A DNA stretch of 23,238 nucleotides, taken from the NCBI GenBank assembly GCA_017446355.1, contig JAFSQZ010000241.1:1-23238 (forward strand), read 5' to 3'. The notes beneath the pieces were generated by a model. The model did not search any database and was not told the origin of the DNA. It saw only the letters and a list, made by a program, of their open reading frames with translations. The DNA comes from Neisseriaceae bacterium. GTDB taxonomy: Bacteria; Pseudomonadota; Gammaproteobacteria; Burkholderiales; Neisseriaceae. Shown here one piece after another: positions 6,838-14,043 of this stretch. Every line of letters begins with the position of its first letter. The first letter of the stretch is position 1. A program made the position numbers and the translations under genes.

Positions 6838-8184
6838 TTATGAAATCTCACCACGATTACCTAAATTTGAACCGTCTTTCAATTTTCTATGTTTTTCGCA
6901 AGCATCATTATTGCCATTTTTGCAATCTTTTAACCATAGATTGAGTGCTTTTTGACGGTATTGTAAAGCCTTTTGTTTATTGGGTTCTCTGGTTAGAATT
7001 TTTGTTTTTGTTCCTGTTTTTTGTGTAACAATTCCGTAATTATCGTGGCATTTTGTGTCGCTAAAAAATCCGCCAAACATACCGCCAGAACTGGTTGTTA
7101 CGCATGTTCCTGTTCCCGTTTTCCCATAATAGGTATTGTATTCTTCATAATAATAAAATGCTTCCATTCTATGACAGGCATCGGCAAAACCGTAATCACA
7201 GGCTTGGTTTAAATATTTTTCCGCTGGAGAAAAATCTTCTTTAAGTTCATAAACCGTTCCGATATGAAAACAGGCTTTGCCATTTTTATGGTTACACTCA
7301 CTTTGGCACAGATTTTTCATGTAAGACACAGAATTAGACCCCCAAGTATCTGTAATTCCATTTAGCGTAAATTGCTTATATGGGTCATTAGGCAAGGCTA
7401 AACATTTTTTGGTAAGTTCTTTTTGATTTTCTTGTTGAACCAATTGTCTGCGTTCGCTTTCTGTCATTGATTTAAGTTTTGTATATGCTTGCGTGGTTTC
7501 TTTGCCAAAGGTTTTATCACGCCCTAATACAATACAATCAGATTCGGCAGGAAAATCAAAGTGTGATAGTGGTTTGCCAAGTTTGAATTGTGTATAAATA
7601 TTGCATCCTTCTTGCAAATGAGAAAAGACTGCTTCTTTTCTATTGTTGGATTTATTTGCGTACATTAAACCCAAATGTATGCGGAAATTTCTGAATATAT
7701 AATCTAAATTTGGATTATTCTCCAAATGAATTGAGAGTGCATAGGTATCCCAAGGGTCAATGTATTGTTCGTATAAATCCATACGATGTTTTAAAATGGC
7801 ACTTAATTTCATATCGGTTTGCATAAAGTAATTGCCATTTTGCTCCATTTCTTGAATGGATTCTTTGGTATTTTTATCAAGGGGTATTTTGTTTTGGTCA
7901 TAAATGATATTGATTGTGGCGTTTCTAACGGAGTTACAGTGTAGTTCGTAATCCATAGGAAACGCTGGATTAAGACAACTTGATATATCATTTTTTAATG
8001 ATGTATAGCGTTTTTTATTTTGTTGTTCCATTGCCAACAATTTAGGAACAATGGGTTCTAATTGTGTTTGTTTGAGAACTTGTAACTCTTCGGTTAATTG
8101 AATGGGTAGTGCTTTCGCATTAGTATGGGCGGTTAAAAATAAGCCACAGAAAATGGTTGCATAAAGGAGAGAGGCGTAAGACAT
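6838..8184 (-). CDS. Exported cysteine-rich protein with Sel1-like repeat region
   Basis: 448 residues, not recognised as a named protein. A signal peptide is clear (about 1-23, hydrophobic ASLLYATIFCGLFLTAHTNA), so the product is probably periplasmic or secreted. The mature part has 14 cysteines, an even number. Several are spaced as in Sel1/Helicobacter cysteine-rich (Hcp) repeats: ACFHIGTVYELKEDFSPAEK followed by YLNQACDYGFADACHRMEAF, and near the C-terminus LNLWLKDCKNGNNDACEKH. The last repeat is interrupted by a Gly/Thr-rich loop between cysteines (GTCVTTSSGGMFGGFFSDTKC). Residues 25-290 are alpha-helical in character with four more cysteines and no fold I can name. AAAGAG 9 nt upstream supports the start. 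Sel1 proteins often act as adaptors in envelope complexes; here that is inference. Confidence 0.72.
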   Translation of the reverse strand: MSYASLLYATIFCGLFLTAHTNAKALPIQLTEELQVLKQTQLEPIVPKLLAMEQQNKKRYTSLKNDISSCLNPAFPMDYELHCNSVRNATINIIYDQNKIPLDKNTKESIQEMEQNGNYFMQTDMKLSAILKHRMDLYEQYIDPWDTYALSIHLENNPNLDYIFRNFRIHLGLMYANKSNNRKEAVFSHLQEGCNIYTQFKLGKPLSHFDFPAESDCIVLGRDKTFGKETTQAYTKLKSMTESERRQLVQQENQKELTKKCLALPNDPYKQFTLNGITDTWGSNSVSYMKNLCQSECNHKNGKACFHIGTVYELKEDFSPAEKYLNQACDYGFADACHRMEAFYYYEEYNTYYGKTGTGTCVTTSSGGMFGGFFSDTKCHDNYGIVTQKTGTKTKILTREPNKQKALQYRQKALNLWLKDCKNGNNDACEKHRKLKDGSNLGNRGEIS

Positions 8185-8251
8185 TTGAAATAACTCTTTG
8201 TTGAAATGATGATGACTGATTTTAATGTATTATGAATAATCTGTTAAAAAC

Positions 8252-8286
8252 CGCTGCCTGAAAACGTTAAAATATTTCAGGCAGCG
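8252..8286 (-). terminator. Uptake-sequence-core hairpin terminating ubiM
   Basis: CGCTGCCTGAAA (8252-8263) and TTTCAGGCAGCG (8275-8286) are exact inverted copies 11 nt apart. The hairpin lies 20 nt beyond the ubiM stop. On the minus strand the descending arm is followed by GTTTTTAACAG. Confidence 0.75.
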
Positions 8287-8305
8287 TTTATTTGTGTTGA
8301 TGGGA

Positions 8306-9484
8306 TTAACCCGTTAATTGATGACTAATAAGTGCTTTCAAAGGTGGTAAATGGTTACTGATGCGTAATGTGGCATCGCGTAATAAGCGTACAGGCGCAG
8401 CATCGGTGGTGAAGAAAGTTACCATTGCGTTGGTGCCGTGATACAAAGGACGAGTGTGCAATTGGTGTTTGAAACTGTACATTTCCAGCAAGTCTTCATT
8501 GCCAATGTCTTTGCCTTGTGCCACAGCTTTTAAAATGAGTTTTGCTAAAATATCAATGCTTTCTAAACCAAGATTGTAGCCATGTGCGGTAACAGGGTGC
8601 ATACCCACAGCAGCATCGCCAATCAGTGCGCAACGTACGCCGTAGAAACGTTTTGCGTGTACGCCGATTAAAGGATAGCTGTGAACAGAACTAACGACTT
8701 CCATTTTTCCCAAGCGACCATTGAGCATTTTTTCGGCTTCTTTGGCAAGCATTTCTGGATTTAAATCCGAGATTTCGTGTGCTTTGGTGTTGGTGATGGT
8801 GATGACGCAGTTTGTCATATGTTCTTCCAAAGGCAAAAGCGCGAGTGTGCGACCATAGAAGAAACATTCGCAAGCGGTGTGTTGATTGGAAATTTCATGG
8901 CGTGTGCGGAAAACGAAAACAGTGCGTCCGAAATCGTGCATATCGGCGGAAATACCTAATTGACGGCGTGTTTGCGATAAACGACTGTCTGCGCAAATCA
9001 GTAAACGTGCGGTTAAAACTTCGCCATTTTCAAGTGTAACTTTTGCTTCTTGTTGGTTGCTTTCGGCGAGTTTAACGCCGACACCACAACGAATTTCTAC
9101 GTTATCACATTGGGCAGCTTCTTCATAAGCTGCGCGACGAATATTATGGTTGGAAATTAAATTGCCCAAGCGGTCGGTTGCGCCACCACGTGCTTTGGAA
9201 GGTTGTGGAAAGTGTAAAGTATAGTCAGATGTGCCATTAAATACTTTGGCATCGCGTAAACGATAGATTTCATTTTCTGGTACGCGTTGCCACATACCAA
9301 GATTTTGCATAATTTCACGTGAACGATGTGTGAGTGCAATTTCTCGTCCATCGTAAGGAGGGTTTTGTAGGGTTTCTAATGGTGATTTTTCTAACACCAC
9401 AACGCGTAAATTGCTGTCTTTGAAATAGCGTGCAAAAGCTAAACCTGCGGGACCACCGCCAATAATCAGAATATCGCAATCCAT
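8306..9484 (-). CDS. ubiM: FAD-dependent ubiquinone-biosynthesis hydroxylase, UbiM type
   Basis: 392 residues, a UbiH/UbiF/COQ6-class flavoprotein monooxygenase. The N-terminal Rossmann motif is ILIIGGGPAGLAFA (about 5-18). The segment DGREIALTHRS (about 46-56) and the RDAKVFNG segment are typical of UbiM rather than UbiH or UbiF as I recall the families. The second FAD motif is GDAAVGMHPVTAHGYNLGLE (about 290-309). UbiM enzymes hydroxylate the aromatic ring during ubiquinone-8 synthesis and can cover more than one position. The ATG at 9484 is preferred over one 11 codons upstream because GAAGGG lies 6 nt before it and the flavin fold begins there. The family call is firm; UbiM against UbiH is somewhat less so. 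Confidence 0.83.
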   Translation of the reverse strand: MDCDILIIGGGPAGLAFARYFKDSNLRVVVLEKSPLETLQNPPYDGREIALTHRSREIMQNLGMWQRVPENEIYRLRDAKVFNGTSDYTLHFPQPSKARGGATDRLGNLISNHNIRRAAYEEAAQCDNVEIRCGVGVKLAESNQQEAKVTLENGEVLTARLLICADSRLSQTRRQLGISADMHDFGRTVFVFRTRHEISNQHTACECFFYGRTLALLPLEEHMTNCVITITNTKAHEISDLNPEMLAKEAEKMLNGRLGKMEVVSSVHSYPLIGVHAKRFYGVRCALIGDAAVGMHPVTAHGYNLGLESIDILAKLILKAVAQGKDIGNEDLLEMYSFKHQLHTRPLYHGTNAMVTFFTTDAAPVRLLRDATLRISNHLPPLKALISHQLTG

Positions 9485-9533
9485 TATATTCCCTTCGTTA
9501 AGAATAAAGCAAAACAAACCGTATTGTACGACA

Positions 9534-9545
9534 AGGCTGCCTGAA
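9534..9545 (+). repeat. DNA uptake sequence AGGCTGCCTGAA (single orientation)
   Basis: A full 12-mer without the 5' TTC, so it is not part of a 15-bp palindrome. It is the Simonsiella-type dialect on the plus strand, upstream of ubiM. Confidence 0.85.
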
Positions 9546-9603
9546 AAGGGGATTATTTCGTTTTATTTTGTTTTAAATCAGTTTTTAATAGCTTATTGTA
9601 TAC

Positions 9604-9615
9604 AGGCAGCCTGAA
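9604..9615 (+). repeat. DNA uptake sequence AGGCAGCCTGAA (single orientation)
   Basis: A full 12-mer preceded by TAC, so it is not the 15-bp palindrome. It is the Kingella-type dialect on the plus strand, just beyond the pgl stop. Confidence 0.85.
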
Positions 9616-9620
9616 TATTT

Positions 9621-10304
9621 TTATTGATGATAATAAACATTTAAGTTAATGTTTTTATCGTGCAATAAATAACTAATAGGTAAACTTAAATCTGGTTTTT
9701 CACAGGCTTTTTGAAAAGTTGCGTGTTTTTTTTCGCCTGCGATGGATAAATAAAGCCATTTGGCTTGTTTTATTGCAGCAAAACTCATACTGATTCGTTC
9801 ATACGGTGCATTTTGTGGACGCGTGTACAATAGCGTAAGCGATGCGTTTGATAATTCGGACATCATTGGAAATAAACTGGCGGTATGCCCATCTTCGCCC
9901 ATACCCAATACCACAATATCTGCTGGACAAAAATGTTGACGAGCAAATGCCAATACTTGCGTACTGTTTTTCAGGTAGCTTTCATCGGCATTATCGTTAA
10001 TTAACGGAATAAACTGTGCTGATGCTGCCTGATTTTGTAACAAATATTCACGTACCAAACGTGTGTTACTGGCTTCGTGATAAGTGGGTACAACGCGTTC
10101 ATCTACCAACGTAATGTGTACACGTGTCCAATCCAATGATTGTTGATTGAGTGTTTGAAATAACTCAATCGGTGATTTGCCACCACTGACGGCAAGGGTA
10201 ACCCTATTTTGCTTGCGCAATAATTCGTTGATATTACTAACAATGGCTTGCGTTAAATGTTTGGCAAGTTCTGTGTTATTGGGAAAATGGTGCATTTGGG
10301 TCAT
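9621..10304 (-). CDS. pgl: 6-phosphogluconolactonase
   Basis: 227 residues, the usual length of bacterial DevB-type enzymes. It hydrolyses 6-phosphogluconolactone to 6-phosphogluconate in the pentose phosphate and Entner-Doudoroff routes. Motifs: AVSGGKSP (38-45), ITLVDERVVP (64-73), and the catalytic-region GMGEDGHTASLFP (134-146). No clear ribosome site precedes the ATG; an alternative ATG lies three codons in. In many Neisseriaceae pgl sits beside zwf, edd and other sugar genes, but here its neighbours are ubiM and gltS. Its own promoter is not evident; an uptake sequence lies about 35 nt upstream. Confidence 0.94.
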   Translation of the reverse strand: MTQMHHFPNNTELAKHLTQAIVSNINELLRKQNRVTLAVSGGKSPIELFQTLNQQSLDWTRVHITLVDERVVPTYHEASNTRLVREYLLQNQAASAQFIPLINDNADESYLKNSTQVLAFARQHFCPADIVVLGMGEDGHTASLFPMMSELSNASLTLLYTRPQNAPYERISMSFAAIKQAKWLYLSIAGEKKHATFQKACEKPDLSLPISYLLHDKNINLNVYYHQ

Positions 10305-10339
10305 AATGGTTTTTTATGGTCTTTTATGATTTTTCATTT

Positions 10340-10354
10340 TTCAGGCAGCCTGAA
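10340..10354. repeat. DNA uptake sequence (palindromic 15-mer)
   Basis: TTCAGGCAGCCTGAA in the divergent pgl/gltS intergenic region. Confidence 0.9.
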
Positions 10355-10394
10355 ACTTTATTACATTAGAAAAAACTTATATGTATTACAGCTA

Positions 10395-10423
10395 TTTATC
10401 ATCATTTTGGATTTCATTATAAT
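10395..10423 (+). promoter_or_regulatory. Candidate gltS promoter
   Basis: A perfect TATAAT at 10418-10423, with a weak -35 (TTTATC, 10395-10400) at 17 nt. It lies about 35 nt before the gltS start. Confidence 0.4.
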
Positions 10424-10455
10424 GCAAGTTTTAGTAGTTAGCATTTGTAGGATAA

Positions 10456-11670
10456 ATGATGAATTTTTCATTAAATTTTTACGCCACGCTATTGTGTTTA
10501 GTTGGCGTTTTATTATTGGGTAGAATTGTTATTTCCAAAAGCAAGTCTTTGAGTTATTACAATATTCCCGAACCTGTGGTAGGTGGTATTATTGTTGCTA
10601 TTATTTTGTTTTGTTTGAATAAATTTGGCAATATTTCATTTGGTTTTGACGGTTCAATGAAAGAACCTTTATTGTTAGCATTTTATTCCAGCATTGGTTT
10701 GAGTGCCGATTTTTCTTCATTCAAAAAAGGCGGTAAAGTATTGGTGGGTTTTTTGGTCATTGTGAGCATTTTATTGTTTTTACAAAATATTGTTGCTGTT
10801 GGTGCGGCAGTAGTAATGGGACAAAATCCAGCATTAGGGTTACTGGGTGGTTCAATTACAATGAGCGGTGGACACGGAACAGGCGCAGCTTGGGCGGATA
10901 CTTTTCTGAAAGCTCCATATAATTTTTCCGCCGCAAACGAAGCTGCAATGGCTGCCGCTACTTTCGGTTTGGTTATGGGGGGTATTATTGGTGGTCCTGT
11001 GGCGACGTACTTAATCAAAAAACATAACTTAAAACAGACACAACCTCAAATTAAAGAAGACGAAACAGTGTTTGAAGACCCTGAACGCGAACGCCGTATT
11101 ACTTCAATTACTTTCGTTGAATCTTTGGCTTTGATTGCAACCTGTTTATTTGTCGGCACCCAGTTGGCATCGTGGGTCAATTCGTTTGAACTCAAAACCA
11201 CACTCCCTACTTTTGTTTATTGCTTATTAACAGGTACTATTTTACGCAATGGCTTGAATTTCAGTGGCATTCATAAAGTTTTTGACCGTGAAATTTCGGT
11301 ATTGGGCAATGTAAGTTTATCCTTATTTTTGGCGTTCACTTTGATGACGCTTAATTTATCGCAATTAGCTGCTATTGCTTTGCCAATGACTGTGATTTTG
11401 TTCTTGCAAGTAGTGATGATGATAGCTTTTGCTGTGTTCGTTACCTTCCGTTTTTGTGGTAAAGATTACGATGCTGCTGTGTTGTCCGCAGGTCATTGTG
11501 GTTTTGGCTTGGGTGCAACGCCCACTGCTATTGCCAATATGCAAACGGTAACCGCTCATCACGGTATGAGCCATATGGCATTTATTGTCGTGCCTTTGGT
11601 TGGCGCGTTCTTTATTGATTTGGTGAATGCTATTGTGATTTCAATATTTATGCAATTACCTTTGTGGTAA
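10456..11670 (+). CDS. gltS: Sodium/glutamate symporter GltS
   Basis: 404 residues from the first ATG, close to the roughly 400 of E. coli GltS. It is a polytopic inner-membrane carrier that imports glutamate with sodium. There are two similar halves with many hydrophobic helices. Each half has a Gly-rich reentrant loop: SITMSGGHGTGAAW near 135-148, and SAGHCGFGLGATPTAIANMQ near 343-362, as expected for the inverted-repeat ESS family. A charged cytoplasmic loop (IKKHNLKQ to EDPERERR, about 190-215) separates the halves. Two ATGs are adjacent (10456 and 10459); AGGA at 10449-10452 is 3 nt from the first and 6 nt from the second, so 10459 may be the true start. A strong terminator follows. Confidence 0.95.
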   Translation: MMNFSLNFYATLLCLVGVLLLGRIVISKSKSLSYYNIPEPVVGGIIVAIILFCLNKFGNISFGFDGSMKEPLLLAFYSSIGLSADFSSFKKGGKVLVGFLVIVSILLFLQNIVAVGAAVVMGQNPALGLLGGSITMSGGHGTGAAWADTFLKAPYNFSAANEAAMAAATFGLVMGGIIGGPVATYLIKKHNLKQTQPQIKEDETVFEDPERERRITSITFVESLALIATCLFVGTQLASWVNSFELKTTLPTFVYCLLTGTILRNGLNFSGIHKVFDREISVLGNVSLSLFLAFTLMTLNLSQLAAIALPMTVILFLQVVMMIAFAVFVTFRFCGKDYDAAVLSAGHCGFGLGATPTAIANMQTVTAHHGMSHMAFIVVPLVGAFFIDLVNAIVISIFMQLPLW

Positions 11671-11673
11671 CTT

Positions 11674-11688
11674 TTCAGGCAGCCTGAA
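11674..11688. repeat. DNA uptake sequence (palindromic 15-mer)
   Basis: TTCAGGCAGCCTGAA between the gltS stop and its terminator. Confidence 0.9.
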
Positions 11689-11694
11689 ACCATT

Positions 11695-11730
11695 AAACCG
11701 ACAAGTAAAACGCTTGTCGGTTTTGTTTTG
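11695..11730 (+). terminator. Rho-independent terminator of gltS
   Basis: AAACCGACAAG (11695-11705) and CTTGTCGGTTT (11713-11723) form a perfect 11-bp stem with a 7-nt loop, followed by TGTTTTG. Confidence 0.88.
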
Positions 11731-11873
11731 ATTATTTGTTTTCAGGCAGGGTAGGTGAACGTTTTAGGAGTAATTCTCTAAATGAAACAAGGCGAGAAAA
11801 GAGATAAGAAAATGATTGTTTACTAAAAATGATTGAATTTAATTTGAGAACGTGTCGCAAACTGGGACAGACA

Positions 11874-11905
11874 TAACAAACCGTGTATCTAACAAACCGT
11901 GTATT
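11874..11905 (+). repeat. Tandem duplication of a 16-nt unit
   Basis: TAACAAACCGTGTATC and TAACAAACCGTGTATT lie head to tail (15 of 16 identical), just downstream of queH. The rest of 11731-11922 holds only a partial uptake sequence near 11741 and no convincing gene. Confidence 0.85.
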
Positions 11906-11922
11906 TAGCGAATGGGTTTATT

Positions 11923-12591
11923 TTATTTTTCATCACCATAATATTTTTCACCCAACTTAATGGGGGCGCGTCCTTGACTTTTGCGATGGTGATTGGAATC
12001 ACGCAAAGAATAGGCACAACCACAATATTCTTGTTGATAAAAATGTTCTCGTTTGCTGATTTCAATCATACGTGCTGAACCACCGCCTTTTCGCCAGTTG
12101 TAATCCCAATACGTTACATCAGGATAGCGCGCAGCAGCGCGTTCACCACAACCATTGACTTGTTTCATATCTTTCCAGCGTGAGATGCCTAAACTGGTAG
12201 CAAAGACACGAAAACCATTTTCGTGTGCATAAAGCGCGGTACGTTCAAGACGCATATCAAAACACATTGTGCAACGAATGCCACGCTCGGGCTCAAATTC
12301 CATACCTTTGGCGCGTTCAAACCAATTATCCACATCGTAATCCGCATCAATAAAAGGTACACCGTGTTGTTCGGCGAATTTGATGTTTTCATTTTTACGG
12401 ATTTCGTATTCTTTTAAAGGGTGAATATTGGGATTGTAAAAATAAACTGTGTAATCAATTTCACTTGCCAACAAAGCTTCCATAATTTCACCGCTGCACG
12501 GCGCACAGCAAGAGTGCAACAGCAATTTATCTGCTTGATTAGGCAGAACTAATTTAGGGCGTTCAATGGGACAAACACGTGGGGCATTCAT
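11923..12591 (-). CDS. queH: Epoxyqueuosine reductase QueH
   Basis: 222 residues, DUF208/QueH family. It reduces epoxyqueuosine to queuosine in tRNA, replacing the unrelated cobalamin-dependent QueG. Conserved cysteines that hold a 4Fe-4S cluster and a nearby metal are present: HSCCAPC (C28, C29, C32), CTMC (C107, C110), C148, and YCGC (C190, C192). YNPNIHP (52-58), RCTMCFDMRL and ATSLGISRWKD (131-141) are further family motifs. No ribosome site precedes the ATG, which lies 9 nt after the stop of the zinc-finger gene, so translation may be coupled to it. QueC is encoded elsewhere in the window, consistent with de novo queuosine synthesis. Confidence 0.94.
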   Translation of the reverse strand: MNAPRVCPIERPKLVLPNQADKLLLHSCCAPCSGEIMEALLASEIDYTVYFYNPNIHPLKEYEIRKNENIKFAEQHGVPFIDADYDVDNWFERAKGMEFEPERGIRCTMCFDMRLERTALYAHENGFRVFATSLGISRWKDMKQVNGCGERAAARYPDVTYWDYNWRKGGGSARMIEISKREHFYQQEYCGCAYSLRDSNHHRKSQGRAPIKLGEKYYGDEK

Positions 12592-12600
12592 ATTTGATGT

Positions 12601-12789
12601 TTAGTGGTGTGATTGAATTTTTCCATTAACTTGGTAAACCGTGCCGCAATAAGGGCAGGTGGCTGTGCCGTTGGCTTGAATAGCTAGACCAACACTTGGG
12701 TGTCCATTCCAACCTTGTGTTTGTGCTCCTTGACAGCGCAAAGGTAGGTCTTTTGCGTCAATTTGAATAGGGGTTTTCGTTTGGCTCAT
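12601..12789 (-). CDS. Small zinc-finger domain protein (zf-CHCC/NDUFS6-like)
   Basis: 62 residues. The C-terminal half carries the zinc-ribbon features of the zf-CHCC family: an upstream Cys (LRCQG), HPSVGLAI, ATCPYCGTVYQV, and a final His-rich SHH. Proteins of this type are found throughout beta-proteobacteria and resemble the NDUFS6 accessory subunit of complex I; their bacterial role is not well defined. The open frame could extend 64 codons upstream, but the ATG at 12789 is right: AGGA lies 7 nt before it, and the upstream extension crosses promoter elements and an uptake sequence. It precedes queH by 9 nt and is probably co-transcribed with it. Confidence 0.85.
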   Translation of the reverse strand: MSQTKTPIQIDAKDLPLRCQGAQTQGWNGHPSVGLAIQANGTATCPYCGTVYQVNGKIQSHH

Positions 12790-12836
12790 TTTGGTTTCCT
12801 TTGAAGTGAAGACAAGTAATGAAAACAAAAGTGCGT

Positions 12837-12864
12837 ATTGTAACGCAAAATAAGCGTTTGACAA
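12837..12864 (-). promoter_or_regulatory. Candidate promoter for the zinc-finger-queH unit
   Basis: On the minus strand TTGTCA (12864-12859) and TACAAT (12842-12837) are 16 nt apart, about 45 nt before the start codon. The -35 overlaps that of the opposing promoter. Confidence 0.5.
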
Positions 12865-12888
12865 AACACAAATAATTTCACTATAATC
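12858..12888 (+). promoter_or_regulatory. Candidate promoter for rpsU
   Basis: Perfect TTGACA (12858-12863) and perfect TATAAT (12883-12888), but with a long 19-nt spacer. The transcript would carry a leader of about 190 nt before rpsU, including an uptake sequence. It could instead serve a small transcript; none was recognised. Confidence 0.5.
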
Positions 12889-12921
12889 CGCCGTTTCGTT
12901 AGCAAAATAGAGATTAATTAT

Positions 12922-12936
12922 TTCAGGCTGCCTGAA
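12922..12936. repeat. DNA uptake sequence (palindromic 15-mer)
   Basis: TTCAGGCTGCCTGAA within the predicted leader of rpsU. The rest of this 295-nt divergent intergenic region is AT-rich and shows no gene. Confidence 0.9.
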
Positions 12937-13084
12937 TATGTTGGGAGGTGATTTTGTATCACTGGTTTTGGTGTTTTCCATTTAGAAAAATGCCCAAGTT
13001 TTTTTATTGTTATATTTATATTGTTTTTAATATTGTTATTTAGCTTATTATTTAGCATAACTAATTAAATTTTAAGGATTTAAA

Positions 13085-13297
13085 ATGCCAAATATTCGTG
13101 TAAAAGAAAATGAACCATTTGAAGTTGCTATGCGTCGCTTTAAACGTGCCGTTGAAAAAACAGGTCTTTTAACTGAATTGCGTGCGCGTGAAGCTTATGA
13201 AAAACCAACTACTGAACGTAAACGCAAAAAAGCAGCAGCAGTGAAACGTTTGCAAAAACGTTTGCGCAGTCAACAATTGCCTAAAAGAATGTACTAA
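13085..13297 (+). CDS. rpsU: 30S ribosomal protein S21
   Basis: 70 residues, full length. S21 binds the 30S subunit near the anti-Shine-Dalgarno end of 16S rRNA and helps initiation. The sequence is typical: MPNIRVKENEPFEVAMRRFK, then the conserved ELRAREAYEKPT region and a Lys/Arg-rich tail ending LPKRMY. AAGGA at 13074-13078 is 6 nt before the ATG. It is followed by yqeY, the common S21-YqeY pairing in proteobacteria, with an uptake sequence and a hairpin between them. Confidence 0.97.
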   Translation: MPNIRVKENEPFEVAMRRFKRAVEKTGLLTELRAREAYEKPTTERKRKKAAAVKRLQKRLRSQQLPKRMY

Positions 13298-13314
13298 TCA
13301 TTGTTGTGCAGCTT

Positions 13315-13329
13315 TTCAGGCTGCCTGAA
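13315..13329. repeat. DNA uptake sequence (palindromic 15-mer)
   Basis: TTCAGGCTGCCTGAA between rpsU and its terminator, extended by T/A pairs on each side. Confidence 0.9.
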
Positions 13330-13340
13330 AAATGGTTATC

Positions 13341-13377
13341 AAGACACTGCAAATGTTGATTTTGCGGTGTCTTTAAT
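13341..13377 (+). terminator. Hairpin between rpsU and yqeY
   Basis: AAGACACTGCAAA (13341-13353) pairs with TTTGCGGTGTCTT (13361-13373) with one mismatch, followed by a weak T-rich tail. It may end or attenuate rpsU transcription before yqeY. Confidence 0.7.
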
Positions 13378-13394
13378 TATTTGGAGAAAGAGAA

Positions 13395-13844
13395 ATGAGT
13401 TTGAAAAATCAATTAAATGAAGATATGAAAGCCGCTATGCGTGCAAAAGATAGCGTGCGTTTGTCTACGATTCGTCTGGTGAATGCGGCGATTAAACAGT
13501 TTGAAGTGGACGAGCGTCAAGAAGCTGATGATGCCAAAGTTCAGGCGATTTTGACCAAAATGATTAAGCAACGCAAAGACAGTGCGCGTATTTATAGCGA
13601 AGCTAATCGTTTGGATTTGGCTGAAAAAGAAAATGCTGAAATTGATGTGTTGCAACAATATTTGCCTGAAATGTTGTCTGATGATGAAATTGCTAAAATA
13701 GTGCAACAAGTTATCGCTGAAACAGGCGCAGCATCTATGGCGGATATGGGAAAAGTGATGGGGTTGTTGAAAACCAAGTTGGCTGGTCAAGCAGATATGG
13801 GTGTAGTCAATAAAGTGGTTAAGGCGGCTTTAAGTGCCCAATAA
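13395..13844 (+). CDS. yqeY: GatB/YqeY domain protein
   Basis: 149 residues, the standard YqeY length. YqeY is related to the tail domain of the GatB subunit of tRNA-dependent amidotransferase, but stands alone here; its cellular role is unsettled. Visible family features: MSLKNQLNEDMKAAMRAKDS at the start, the helical block EVDERQEADDAKVQAILTKM, the linker QYLPEMLSDDEIAKIV (about 88-103), and the C-terminal MGKVMGLLKTKLAGQADMG. GGAG at 13383-13386 is 8 nt before the ATG. It lies about 100 nt after rpsU and is closed by a clear terminator. Confidence 0.94.
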   Translation: MSLKNQLNEDMKAAMRAKDSVRLSTIRLVNAAIKQFEVDERQEADDAKVQAILTKMIKQRKDSARIYSEANRLDLAEKENAEIDVLQQYLPEMLSDDEIAKIVQQVIAETGAASMADMGKVMGLLKTKLAGQADMGVVNKVVKAALSAQ

Positions 13845-13852
13845 ATCTATTT

Positions 13853-13880
13853 AAGCGCGAATGTTGATTTGCGCTTTTTT
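13853..13880 (+). terminator. Rho-independent terminator of yqeY
   Basis: AAGCGCGAA (13853-13861) pairs with TTTGCGCTT (one mismatch) and is followed by TTTT, about 10 nt after the yqeY stop. Confidence 0.85.
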
Positions 13881-14043
13881 AATTAAAGGGTGTTAAACGT
13901 ATTTTTAGGTGAAACTTTAATTGAGCCTGCCTGAAATTTTACATTTCAATACGGTTTATTTTGCTAACAATAAACACAAAATACATTACAATAGCGCCGT
14001 TTTTTTATGTTTATTAACACTGTATTTTATAAGGATGTATATT

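Noticed and set aside
10257..10455. 88-codon plus-strand frame overlapping pgl and gltS
   Set aside because: It overlaps two clear genes, has no recognisable domain, and contains an uptake sequence and promoter elements.
11782..11826. 14-codon open frame after gltS
   Set aside because: No ribosome site at usable spacing and downstream of a strong terminator.
11874..11905. CRISPR repeats
   Set aside because: Only two copies, directly adjacent with no spacer and no cas genes nearby.
12790..12981. 64-codon extension of the zinc-finger gene
   Set aside because: It crosses two promoters and an uptake sequence, and a proper ribosome site supports the shorter start.
13921..14043. N-terminal extension of lemA
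   Set aside because: The lipoprotein signal and a good ribosome site place the start at 14044.
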